From NCBI RefSeq assembly GCF_027587195.1, contig NZ_JAPDDP010000006.1, positions 101,901 through 165,900 of the forward strand: a DNA stretch of 64,000 nucleotides, given 5' to 3'. The notes beneath the pieces are model-generated. The model made no database searches. It was not told where the DNA came from and saw only the letters and a program-made list of their open reading frames with translations. The stretch is from Solirubrobacter phytolaccae. GTDB lineage: Bacteria; Actinomycetota; Thermoleophilia; Solirubrobacterales; Solirubrobacteraceae. Made by a program: the position numbers and the translations under genes. Every line of letters starts with the position of its first letter. Within the stretch, counting starts at the first letter, position 1. Shown here piece after piece: positions 33,363 to 41,701 of this stretch.

Positions 33363-35243
33363 TCACACGACCGCGAGCTTCGGGTAGCGGCCTTCTCCCA
33401 GGCGCAGGCGCCCCGTCTCCACCAGCCCGTCGATCGTGGCGAGCACGTCGCCGGCCCGCCGCTCCCGGTAGGCGCCGTAGTACGGGAGCCCGTCGTAGGA
33501 GTGCTTCTCGACGGCCTTCGTGCGCGCGCCGCGCAGCACCTCGACGCAGCGGTTGCGCCCCATGCCTGGCTGGGCGACAGCGACGACCTGCAGGATCGCG
33601 CTCTCCAGGTCGGCCGCGGGCGTGAGCGTCGACTGCCGCGCCGCCCGCTCCGGCACCGCGGGGACGAGCGCGGGGTCGCAGACGTCGCAGCACGGCCCTT
33701 CCGACACGAGCGCCGCCCGGTCGCCGAAGTGGCGCAGGATGCCCGCGCGCCGGCAACCCTCGCCCTCGACCCACGCCCACACCGCACGGTACTGGCGCCA
33801 GCGCTGGCGTGTGCCCTCCTGGGTGGCCGCGCGGCACGCCGCCAGCGTGTTGCGGTCCCACACCCCGACCAGACGGCCCGCGACGCGATCCGGCCCCGAA
33901 GGCGCCGGCGCCAGCACGCCCGCGCGCGCCATGTAGCCGACGATCGCCCGCACCGCCTCCTCCTCGCCCTCCGCCTGCGCGAGGTCGTTCATGTGCAGGT
34001 TGAAGCGCGGCGGCGACCCCTCCGCCGACCGCACGATCGTGCGCGCGACGAACTTCAGCTGGTCTTCCTCGATCTCCGCGCGCTCGATGAAGAACACGTG
34101 CAGGCCCTTGTCGCGCTCCGTGGAGAACAGCAGCGCGCGCGCCGGCCGCCCGTCCCGCCCCGCGCGGCCCGCCTCCTGGTAGTAGGCCTCGATCGACGAC
34201 GGCACCGACTCGTGGCAGACCGTGCGCACGTCGGCTTTGTCCACACCCATGCCGAACGCGTTGGTGGCGACCACGACCGGTGCCGAGCCGTCCATGAAGC
34301 GCCGCTGCACGTCCGCCCGCACATCCCGCGGCAGCCCGGCGTGGTAGGCGACCACCTCCACGCCCAGCTCGTACCCGAGCCGCTCCGACAGCCGCTCGCA
34401 CTCCGCCCGCGTACCCGCATAGACGATCGCCGGCAGCGCGCCCGGCTCGCCCAAGACCGCCGCGATCCGCTCGCCCACGGCCTCCTTGCGCGGGCACGGC
34501 ACGACCGCGAACGACAGGTTCGGCCGATCGAACCCCGTCGCGACGTGCACCGGCTCGCGGAGCCCGAGCCGCACCACGATGTCTCGCGCCACCTCGGGCG
34601 TCGCGGTCGCGGTGGAGGCGATGATCGCCTCGGCGCCGAGCCAGCGCGCCGCGTCCGCGAGGCGGAAGTAGTCCGGCCGGAAGTCGTGCCCCCACTGGGA
34701 CACGCAGTGCGCCTCGTCGACCACGAACAGGCCGATGCGCGCCTCCCGCAACCGCTCGAGGAAGCCGGGCGAGGAGAACCGCTCGGGCGCGACGTACAAG
34801 ACCCGCACGCGGCCGGAGATCGCGCCGTCCAGCGCGCGCCGGTTCGCCGCCGCGTCCTGCTGGCCGTTGACCAAGGCCACGCGCCCTGGAGCCACGGCCT
34901 CCAGCGCCTCCACCTGGTCCTGCATCAGCGAGACCAGGGGCGAGACGACGAGCGTCAGGTCCGACCGCAGCAGCGCCGGCAGCTGGTAGCAGAGCGACTT
35001 GCCCGAGCCGGTGGGCATCACCACCAGCACGTCCCGCCCTTCGCGGGCGGCGACCACCGCCTCCCGCTGCCCGGGCCGGAAGCTCGCGAACCCGAAGGCG
35101 TCCCGCAGCGCCGAGTCGACGTCCCCGGACGCCAGCACGGGTACCGCCGGCACGCGCCCGTCGGCCTCCCCCAGATCGAACCCGAGCTGGGGCGGCGGTG
35201 GCGGATCTTCAAGCCAGGCGAGAGACATCCGGATCGGCGACAT
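33363..35243 (-). CDS. recQ: ATP-dependent DNA helicase RecQ
   Basis: A 626-residue superfamily 2 helicase. Motif 0 is FGFASFRPGQREAV, Walker A is MPTGSGKSLCYQLPAL, the DEAH box is VVDEAHCVSQWGHDFRPDYF, motif III is IASTATAT, and motif VI is YYQEAGRAGRDGRPA. The RQC zinc-binding region has CRRAGILRHFGD, then CCDVCDP, followed by a winged helix. No HRDC domain is visible. It unwinds DNA in recombination and repair. A later ATG (35228, MSLAWLED) could be the real start. A 63-bp gap separates it from the lipoprotein upstream. Confidence 0.93.
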   Translation of the reverse strand: MSPIRMSLAWLEDPPPPPQLGFDLGEADGRVPAVPVLASGDVDSALRDAFGFASFRPGQREAVVAAREGRDVLVVMPTGSGKSLCYQLPALLRSDLTLVVSPLVSLMQDQVEALEAVAPGRVALVNGQQDAAANRRALDGAISGRVRVLYVAPERFSSPGFLERLREARIGLFVVDEAHCVSQWGHDFRPDYFRLADAARWLGAEAIIASTATATPEVARDIVVRLGLREPVHVATGFDRPNLSFAVVPCPRKEAVGERIAAVLGEPGALPAIVYAGTRAECERLSERLGYELGVEVVAYHAGLPRDVRADVQRRFMDGSAPVVVATNAFGMGVDKADVRTVCHESVPSSIEAYYQEAGRAGRDGRPARALLFSTERDKGLHVFFIERAEIEEDQLKFVARTIVRSAEGSPPRFNLHMNDLAQAEGEEEAVRAIVGYMARAGVLAPAPSGPDRVAGRLVGVWDRNTLAACRAATQEGTRQRWRQYRAVWAWVEGEGCRRAGILRHFGDRAALVSEGPCCDVCDPALVPAVPERAARQSTLTPAADLESAILQVVAVAQPGMGRNRCVEVLRGARTKAVEKHSYDGLPYYGAYRERRAGDVLATIDGLVETGRLRLGEGRYPKLAVV

Positions 35244-35306
35244 TAGCCACCGATCCGGACGCTCCCCCGCCTTTTGCGCAGTTTTGTTGCAGACTGCGCG
35301 TGACTC

Positions 35307-37019
35307 CTAACGAAGCGACGTGAAGGCGAAGTCCCAGACGCCGAGCGACGCGTTCGCGACCGCGTTCACGTTCGCCGAGTGCGCCATCGGCACGCGGTCC
35401 CAGGTGAGCGGGACGGCCGGCGCGAGCGCCGTGATCGCCCGGTCGACGTCGCCCCACTTCTGCGCGCGCACGGCCGGGTCGGTCTCGACCTTGGCGTCCT
35501 CGATCGCGGCGTTGACGGCCGGATCGTCGAGCTGGGAGGCGTTGACGTTGCCGGCGGGCTGGATCGCCTTGCCGTTGAACGTCGCGTCCAGGTAGGTCTG
35601 GCCGTCGGCGAAGTCGCGGGTCCAGCCGATGTTCGGGCAGACCGCGACCTCCGCGGCCGGCACCGTGCAGTACTTGGTCATCACGATCTGCTGCGAGAGC
35701 AGGCGCAGGTTGACCTTGAAGCCGATCGACTCGAAGGCGGCCTTCGCCAGCTCGGAGACGGCCTTGCCGTTGCCGTCGCGCGGGCCGACCATCAGGAGCT
35801 CCTCGGTGCCCTCGTAGCGGCCGGACGCGTAGCCGGCGGCCTGCAGGTACTTCGCCGCCACGGCCTTGTCGCCCGACGGGTTCGCGAGGAAGTCCACGCC
35901 CGTGCCCGACTCGCCGCCCGCCTGCTCGAAGCCCGGCATGCCCGGCGGCAGGAAGTGCGTCGCGACGGTGCCGACGTGCTTGCCGCCCAGCGCGAGCAGC
36001 ACGCCCTTGCGGTCGAACGCGGCCAGGACGGCCTTGCGCACGTTGACGTCGTCGAACGGCTCGACCTTGGTGTTCAGCGCGGCCCAGCGGCCGCCGCCGG
36101 AGTCGACGAGCTCGAGCTGGTCCGGGGTGTCCTCGGCGGCCTTCTTGAGCATCGCCGGCGGCAGCAGCCAGTCGCCGGAGACCATGCTCTGGCCGTCGAG
36201 CACGCGCCGCGCGGCGATCGTGGCGTCGTCGTTGCCCTGCGGCATCTCGATCTTGTCGAGGTAGGCCGGGCGGAAGTCGGTCTTCGCGTCCCACGAGGGG
36301 TTGCGGACGAGCGTGATGGTGGTGCCGGGGTTGTACTCGGCGACCATGTACGGGCCGGTCGCGACCTGCTTGGCGCCGTAACCGGACGCCTTCTCACGGT
36401 CGAGCGGGAGCGCGTACTCGCGCGGCACCGGCGCGGCCAGCGGCAGCACGAGCGCCGCGGCGAGCGTGCCGCCCGTCCCGCGGCTGAGCTTGAACACGAC
36501 GGTGTGCTCGTCCGGCGTGGTGATGCCGGGGACCTGCGTCCCCGGCTCCGCGCCGACCTTCGCGCCGACGAGGTCGCCGAAGTAGGAGCCCGCGTACGGG
36601 TTGTTGACGGTCTTGAAGAAGCCGCGCTCGATCGCGTACTTGAGGTCCGCGGAGGTGACCTCGCGCTTGACCGGCGGCGAGAAGCGCACGCCCTCGCGCA
36701 GCTTGACCGTGACGGTCTTGCCGTCCTCGGACACCTCGGGGGTGGCCGACGCCAGGTCCGGACGCGGATCGACCTTGCCGGGCTCGTAGGCCAGCGGCGT
36801 GCGCTGGGTGACGTTGGCGACCATGTAGCCGCCGGAGTAGTAGGTGATGCCGGGGTCGATCGAGTCGACGTCGCCCGACCACGGGACGGTCAGCACGCCG
36901 CCCCGCTTGGCTACTGGAGCCTGGGCGGCCTGCTCGTCGTCGCGGGAGGAATCAGCGCCACAGCCGGCGAGCAGGAGCACGGCCAGCGCGGCGGGAACAA
37001 CGGTCTTGAGATGGAGCAT
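35307..37019 (-). CDS. ABC transporter substrate-binding lipoprotein (family 5, peptide/nickel type)
   Basis: A 570-residue protein. The lipobox is LLLAGCGADSS, so the cysteine is lipid-anchored outside the membrane. The mature part is SBP_bac_5: GGVLTVPWSGDVDSIDPGI, VTVKLREGVRFSPPVKREVTSADLKYAIER (two parts: VTVKLREGVRFSPP / TSADLKYAIERGF) and the C-terminal lobe. Family members bind oligopeptides, nickel or oligosaccharides; the ligand is unknown. No permease or ATPase gene is next to it, which is unusual. The ATG at 37019 has GGTGGAA upstream. Confidence 0.88.
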   Translation of the reverse strand: MLHLKTVVPAALAVLLLAGCGADSSRDDEQAAQAPVAKRGGVLTVPWSGDVDSIDPGITYYSGGYMVANVTQRTPLAYEPGKVDPRPDLASATPEVSEDGKTVTVKLREGVRFSPPVKREVTSADLKYAIERGFFKTVNNPYAGSYFGDLVGAKVGAEPGTQVPGITTPDEHTVVFKLSRGTGGTLAAALVLPLAAPVPREYALPLDREKASGYGAKQVATGPYMVAEYNPGTTITLVRNPSWDAKTDFRPAYLDKIEMPQGNDDATIAARRVLDGQSMVSGDWLLPPAMLKKAAEDTPDQLELVDSGGGRWAALNTKVEPFDDVNVRKAVLAAFDRKGVLLALGGKHVGTVATHFLPPGMPGFEQAGGESGTGVDFLANPSGDKAVAAKYLQAAGYASGRYEGTEELLMVGPRDGNGKAVSELAKAAFESIGFKVNLRLLSQQIVMTKYCTVPAAEVAVCPNIGWTRDFADGQTYLDATFNGKAIQPAGNVNASQLDDPAVNAAIEDAKVETDPAVRAQKWGDVDRAITALAPAVPLTWDRVPMAHSANVNAVANASLGVWDFAFTSLR

Positions 37020-37062
37020 GTATTCCACCGATCGGCGGACATGCCCCCTTCTTGATTGTGAT

Positions 37063-38562
37063 TCAGCTCCGCACGAGCGGGAGCGCGTTCTCGAACGCGT
37101 TCTTGTCGGACGTGCCGACCAGCGGGTACTCGCCCGAGAAGCAGGCGTCGCAGTGCACTTCGCGCGCCGAGCCGATCGCCTCGTAGACGCCTTCCAGCGA
37201 CAGGTAGGCGAGCGAATCGGCCCCCAGCTCGGCGGCCACTTCGGCCTCCGTGCGGTTGTGGGCGATCATCTCTTCGCGCGTCGACATGTCGATGCCGTAG
37301 TGGCACGGATGCTTGATCGGCGGCGCCGAGATGCGCATGTGCACCTCTGAGGCGCCTGCGTCCCGGAGCATCTGGACGATCTGGCGCGTGGTGTTGCCGC
37401 GCACGATCGAGTCGTCCACGACGACGATGCGCTTGCCGGAGACGACCTCGGGCAGCGGGTTGAACTTCAGCCGCAGGCCGTGCTTGCGCAGCTCCTGGCC
37501 GGGCTGGATGAAGGTGCGGGCGACGTAGCGGTTCTTGATCAGGCCGTCGTCCTGCGGGAGCCCGGAGGCGCGCGCGAAGCCGCGAGCGGCGGGACCGCCG
37601 GAGTCCGGCACCGGGATCACGAGGTCGGCCTCGACCGGCGACTCACGCGCGAGGATCTCGCCCATCCGGCCGCGGGAGACCTGGATGACGCGACCGCCGA
37701 GACGGCTGTCCGGGCGAGCGAAGTAGATGTGCTCGAAGACGCACAGGGCGGCGCGCGGCGACTCGACGGCCTGGCGCGTCTGGATGCCCTTCGGGGTGAT
37801 CGAGACGACCTCGCCGGGCTGCACGTCACGCAGAAACTTCGCGCCGATGATGTCGAAGGCGCAGGACTCCGAGGCGACGGCGTAGGAGTCGCCGATCATG
37901 CCCAGCGAGAGCGGGCGCAGGCCGAGCGGGTCGCGGAAGGCGACGACGCGGTCCTTCGTCATCACGACGGTCGAGTAGGCGCCCTCGACGCGCTGGATGA
38001 CGTCCACGACGGCGTCCTCGATCGTCTCCGCCTCGTGCGTAGAGAGCAGCGCGGCGATGATCTCGGAGTCCGACGTCGAGCGGAACGTGACGCCGGCCTG
38101 GCGCAGCTCCGTGTGCAGCTCGACGACGTTGACCAGGTTGCCGTTGTGCGCGAGCGCGACCTCGCGCTTGTCGCTGCGCCAGACGGGCTGGGTGTTCTCC
38201 CACGAGTTGGCGCCCGTGGTCGAGTAGCGGACGTGGCCGAGCGCCATGTCGCCCTGGAGCGCGCGCAGCTTGGACTCGTCGAAGACCTGGTTGACGAGGC
38301 CCTGGTCGCGCATGGCCATGATGTGGCCGCCCTGCGAAGTGGCGATGCCCGCCGACTCCTGGCCGCGGTGCTGGAGCGCGTAGAGCGCGAAGTACGTCAG
38401 TCGGGAGACTTCGCGGCCAGGGGCCACGATGCCGAAGACGCCGCACTCATCACGCGGACCATCGCGGTCATCGAGAAAAGATTCAGAAGGAAGCAACTGG
38501 GGTCCGGACGCCGGGGGAAGGACCTTGCCCTCCGAGGCTAGCAACCGGGTCGGCGACTTCAC
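37063..38562 (-). CDS. purF: amidophosphoribosyltransferase (Fe-S type)
   Basis: A 499-residue enzyme. A 39-residue propeptide precedes C40 in DECGVFGI, the N-terminal nucleophile for glutamine hydrolysis after processing. Glutaminase motifs GHVRYSTTG and HNGNLVN follow, and the PRPP-binding motif is IVVVDDSIVRGNTTRQ. Cysteines in ALCVFEHIYF, HPCHYGID and HCDACFSGEYP match the four 4Fe-4S ligands of Bacillus-type PurF. It commits PRPP to purine synthesis. It diverges from the secreted protein at 38613 with 50 bases between starts. Confidence 0.96.
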   Translation of the reverse strand: MKSPTRLLASEGKVLPPASGPQLLPSESFLDDRDGPRDECGVFGIVAPGREVSRLTYFALYALQHRGQESAGIATSQGGHIMAMRDQGLVNQVFDESKLRALQGDMALGHVRYSTTGANSWENTQPVWRSDKREVALAHNGNLVNVVELHTELRQAGVTFRSTSDSEIIAALLSTHEAETIEDAVVDVIQRVEGAYSTVVMTKDRVVAFRDPLGLRPLSLGMIGDSYAVASESCAFDIIGAKFLRDVQPGEVVSITPKGIQTRQAVESPRAALCVFEHIYFARPDSRLGGRVIQVSRGRMGEILARESPVEADLVIPVPDSGGPAARGFARASGLPQDDGLIKNRYVARTFIQPGQELRKHGLRLKFNPLPEVVSGKRIVVVDDSIVRGNTTRQIVQMLRDAGASEVHMRISAPPIKHPCHYGIDMSTREEMIAHNRTEAEVAAELGADSLAYLSLEGVYEAIGSAREVHCDACFSGEYPLVGTSDKNAFENALPLVRS

Positions 38563-38612
38563 CCTTGAGAGTGATGTGCGGGCGTTAGGCCTACCGGAAT
38601 GATCGGTCCGGT

Positions 38613-40181
38613 ATGAGCACCCCCTCGCCGTTCCGCCAGGCTCGCCTGGCCGTCGTCGCCCTCCTCGGCGCCTGCATTCCCGCCGCCGTCGCCGCCGCGC
38701 CCGCCTCCGCCGCGATCTGGACCGAGGTCCCCACCGGGACCACCCAGAACATCACGGCCGTCGAGTACCAGTCCGCGACGCGCTTCTGGTTCACCACCGC
38801 GGCCGGCGCGATCTTCAAGCGCCAGGCCGACGGGACGTTCTCCCAGGTGAAGGCGCCGAGCGGCATCCCGTTCAACGACATCGAGTTCCAGACGGCGGGC
38901 AACATCGGCTTCGCCGTGGGCAACGGCGGACAGGTGTGGCGCTCGACGGACGCGGGCGCCACGTGGAACCCGAGTGGCGGGATCGTCGCCTCCAAGGCTT
39001 CGAGCTCGTTCGCCGACTGCACCGGCTCCGACCTGCTCGGCGACGTCAACGCCATCCGCTTCGCCGGCGCCTCGCGGGCGTGGCTCTTCGCCCAGGGCTC
39101 GCAGATCGCGACGTCGCAGCCCATCGGCGGCCCGACGCAGGTCGGCGGCCCGGGCACGTGGGTCGACGGGAACCGCGACACCAAGGGCACGCCCCAGACG
39201 GCCGACGACACGTGCAAGGTCCGGCCGTCCTACGGCGAGGGCTACGCGGACGCGTTCTTCGCGACGCCGGACGTCGGCTACATCGTCGCCTCGTCGTTCT
39301 CGGAGGTGTTCTTCACCGCCAACGACCTCGCCTCGGACGCCGCGAAGAAGGCCGGCGGCGCGGGCAACGCGGGCTCCGGCGGGCGCGTGATCGCGGGCGA
39401 CCCGACCAACCCGAGCCGCATGTGGTCGGTCAACGCGGCGCCGTACGGTCGCTCGACCACCGCCTACACGCGTGACGGCTGGCAGACCAGCGACTGGTTC
39501 GAGATCGGCAACGACGCCGTCCGCGAGTTCCCCTCGTCCGGCCCGGCCGACGTCGACTACGCCGGCGGCACCGTCCTCGCCGCGGGTGACGCGGGCCTCG
39601 TGCTCAACTCGACCGACGGCGTGACCTTCTTCTACAACGACGCGGCCGGCGCGCTCGCCACGCAGCGCTGGAACGCGGTCGGCCTCGCCAGCGCGACCGA
39701 CGGCGCGATCGCCGGCGACAACGGCAAGCTCGCGATCACGACCGCCGCGAACAGCCTCCCGCTGCCGCCCGCGGCGCCGGTGCCGACGCCGATCACCACC
39801 CCGGGCACCCAGACGCCGACGAAGCCGCTGGACCAGCGCCCGCTCCCGACCTTCACCCTGACCGGCGCGGGCAACGGCGCCAGCGCGAAGGTCAGCGGCG
39901 GCAAGGTCAAGGTCGTCATCAAGGGCAAGATCAAGGTCCCGGCCGGCGTGTCCACCAAGACCGCGTGCACCGGCACCGTCCAGATGACGATCAAGAAGGG
40001 CAAGAAGCTGCTCACGGCGCGCAACGCGAAGCTCAGCAAGTCCTGCTCCTTCACCAAGACGGTGAGCCTCAGCAAGAGCAAGGTCGGCAGCGCGAAGCAG
40101 CTCGCGATCACGGTGCGCTTCCAGGGCAACGCCGCGATCAAGCCCGTGACGAAGAACCTCACGGCGAAGATCAAGCGCTGA
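38613..40181 (+). CDS. secreted BNR/beta-propeller-like protein with Lys-rich C-terminal domain
   Basis: 522 residues with a signal peptide (cleavage near ASA-AIW). Residues 38-380 form repeated strands with Asp-box-like motifs (VWRSTDAGATWNPSG, FFYNDAAGA), resembling sialidase/Ycf48-like propellers without recognisable catalytic residues. A proline-rich linker (APVPTPITTPGTQTP) leads to a C-terminal beta domain rich in lysine (KVKVVIKGKIKVP, TVQMTIKKGKKL). The same kind of tail ends the M14 protein at 4400, suggesting a shared surface module. Function unknown. It is followed by a strong hairpin. Confidence 0.7.
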   Translation: MSTPSPFRQARLAVVALLGACIPAAVAAAPASAAIWTEVPTGTTQNITAVEYQSATRFWFTTAAGAIFKRQADGTFSQVKAPSGIPFNDIEFQTAGNIGFAVGNGGQVWRSTDAGATWNPSGGIVASKASSSFADCTGSDLLGDVNAIRFAGASRAWLFAQGSQIATSQPIGGPTQVGGPGTWVDGNRDTKGTPQTADDTCKVRPSYGEGYADAFFATPDVGYIVASSFSEVFFTANDLASDAAKKAGGAGNAGSGGRVIAGDPTNPSRMWSVNAAPYGRSTTAYTRDGWQTSDWFEIGNDAVREFPSSGPADVDYAGGTVLAAGDAGLVLNSTDGVTFFYNDAAGALATQRWNAVGLASATDGAIAGDNGKLAITTAANSLPLPPAAPVPTPITTPGTQTPTKPLDQRPLPTFTLTGAGNGASAKVSGGKVKVVIKGKIKVPAGVSTKTACTGTVQMTIKKGKKLLTARNAKLSKSCSFTKTVSLSKSKVGSAKQLAITVRFQGNAAIKPVTKNLTAKIKR

Positions 40182-40209
40182 AGCACTAGGCTCCAGCGGA
40201 CACATTTCC

Positions 40210-40237
40210 GCCCCCGCGCGTGGCCACGTGCGGGGGC
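40210..40237. terminator. hairpin after the secreted propeller protein
   Basis: Arms GCCCCCGC and GCGGGGGC enclose the further self-pairing GCGTGGCCACGT (12 bp stem in all, with one G-T pair). It lies 28 bases after the stop; no T tract. Confidence 0.5.
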
Positions 40238-40264
40238 TCGTCCGCTCTAAGGAACGGGATATCC

Positions 40265-41650
40265 ATGGCCACCGACGCACCTGTTCAGATCCCTCGTCAG
40301 CGCATCTCCGAGCTGATCGAGCGTGAGGAGAAGCAGCTCAACGAGCGCACGCAGCGCTCGGATGAGACGTACAAGCGCGCGCAGGTCCACCTGTCCGGCG
40401 GCGTCGCGTCGTCGTACCAGCTGCGGGACCCGTGGCCGATCTACCTCGAGCGCGGGTCCGGCCCGAAGGTCTGGGACGTCGACGGCAACGAGATGTGGGA
40501 CTTCCACAACGGCTTCGGCTCGATGGTCCAGGGCCACGCGCACCCGGCGATCGGCAAGGCGCTACAGGAGCGCTACGCCTCCGGCACGCACTTCGCGGCG
40601 CCGACCGAGGACGCGATCGCGGTCGGTGACGAGCTCGCGCGCCGCTGGGGCCTGCCGAAGTGGCGGTTCACGAACTCGGGCTCCGAGTCGACGATGGACG
40701 CGATCCGGATCGCCCGCGGCACCACCGGCCGCGAGACGATCGTGAAGATCTTCGGCTCCTACCACGGCCACCACGACGGCGTGATGGTCTCGATCGGCGT
40801 CGAGTACGACCAGATCGGCGACCACGAGAACCTGGCCAGCCTTCCCTACGGCGCAGGCATCCCGCAGGCCGTCGTCGACCTCACGATCCCGGTCCCGTTC
40901 AACGACGCGGCCGCGATGGAGCGCCGCATCGAGCGCCTCACGGAGGAGGGCCGCAAGCCCGCCTGCGTGATCATGGAGCCGGCGATGATGAACCTCGGCG
41001 TCGTGCTCCCGGAGCCCGGCTACCTCGAGGCCGTCCGCGACATCACGCGCCGCCACGGGATCATCCTGATCTTCGACGAGGTCAAGACGGGCCTGACGAT
41101 CGCCGCCGGCGGCGCGACGGAGCGCTTCGGCATCACGCCGGACCTCGTGACGCTGGCCAAGGCGCTGGGCGGCGGTACGCCGATCGGCGCGATCGGCGGC
41201 ACCGAGGAGGCCATGGCCGCCGTCGAGGACGGCTCGGTCTACCAGGTCGGCACCTACAACGGGAACCCGCTCGGCATGGCCGCCACCAAGGCGAACCTGC
41301 TCGAGGTGCTCACGCCCGAGGCCTACGCACACCTGGACTCGCTCAACGAGCGCATCCTGGCCGGCTGCGAGGGCGTCATCCGCAAGCACAACCTCCCGGG
41401 CTACTCGGTCGGCGTCGGCTCCAAGGGCTGCGTCACGTTCTCGGCCAACAAGATCGTCGACTACGAGACGTTCAAGGCCAACCAGGACAAGGACCTGTCC
41501 GAGCTCGCGTGGCTCTACAACATGAACCGCGGCATCTTCATGACGCCCGGCCGCGAGGAGGAGTGGACGCTCTCGGTGACCCACGACGACGCGTCGGTCG
41601 ACGCGTACGTGCAGGTCTTCGAGGCGATGGCCGACGACCTGATGGCTTGA
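40265..41650 (+). CDS. class III aminotransferase, glutamate-1-semialdehyde aminomutase-like
   Basis: A 461-residue PLP enzyme. It shows FTNSGSESTMDAIRIARG, FGSYHGHHDGVM, IFDEVKTGLTIA (aspartate binding the PLP ring) and TLAKALGGGTPIGAIGG with the Schiff-base lysine. The GSA aminomutase-like branch also includes beta-amino acid transaminases, and this protein lacks the neighbouring heme genes that would make HemL likely, so the product is left general. The ATG at 40265 has AAGGAACG upstream. It is followed by a strong terminator shared with the convergent gene. Confidence 0.85.
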   Translation: MATDAPVQIPRQRISELIEREEKQLNERTQRSDETYKRAQVHLSGGVASSYQLRDPWPIYLERGSGPKVWDVDGNEMWDFHNGFGSMVQGHAHPAIGKALQERYASGTHFAAPTEDAIAVGDELARRWGLPKWRFTNSGSESTMDAIRIARGTTGRETIVKIFGSYHGHHDGVMVSIGVEYDQIGDHENLASLPYGAGIPQAVVDLTIPVPFNDAAAMERRIERLTEEGRKPACVIMEPAMMNLGVVLPEPGYLEAVRDITRRHGIILIFDEVKTGLTIAAGGATERFGITPDLVTLAKALGGGTPIGAIGGTEEAMAAVEDGSVYQVGTYNGNPLGMAATKANLLEVLTPEAYAHLDSLNERILAGCEGVIRKHNLPGYSVGVGSKGCVTFSANKIVDYETFKANQDKDLSELAWLYNMNRGIFMTPGREEEWTLSVTHDDASVDAYVQVFEAMADDLMA

Positions 41651-41655
41651 CGGTC

Positions 41656-41683
41656 GGGGCCGGCGGCTCGCGCCGCCGGCCCC
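41656..41683. terminator. strong bidirectional terminator
   Basis: Perfect 12-bp arms GGGGCCGGCGGC and GCCGCCGGCCCC around TCGC, five bases after the aminotransferase stop and 18 bases from the stop of the convergent LVIVD protein. Confidence 0.75.
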
Positions 41684-41701
41684 GCCTGAGTCATCCGGTC
41701 G

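Noticed and set aside
40265..41650. Naming the class III aminotransferase hemL
   Set aside because: The core fits the GSA aminomutase-like branch, but no heme genes are near and several conserved HemL features could not be verified.
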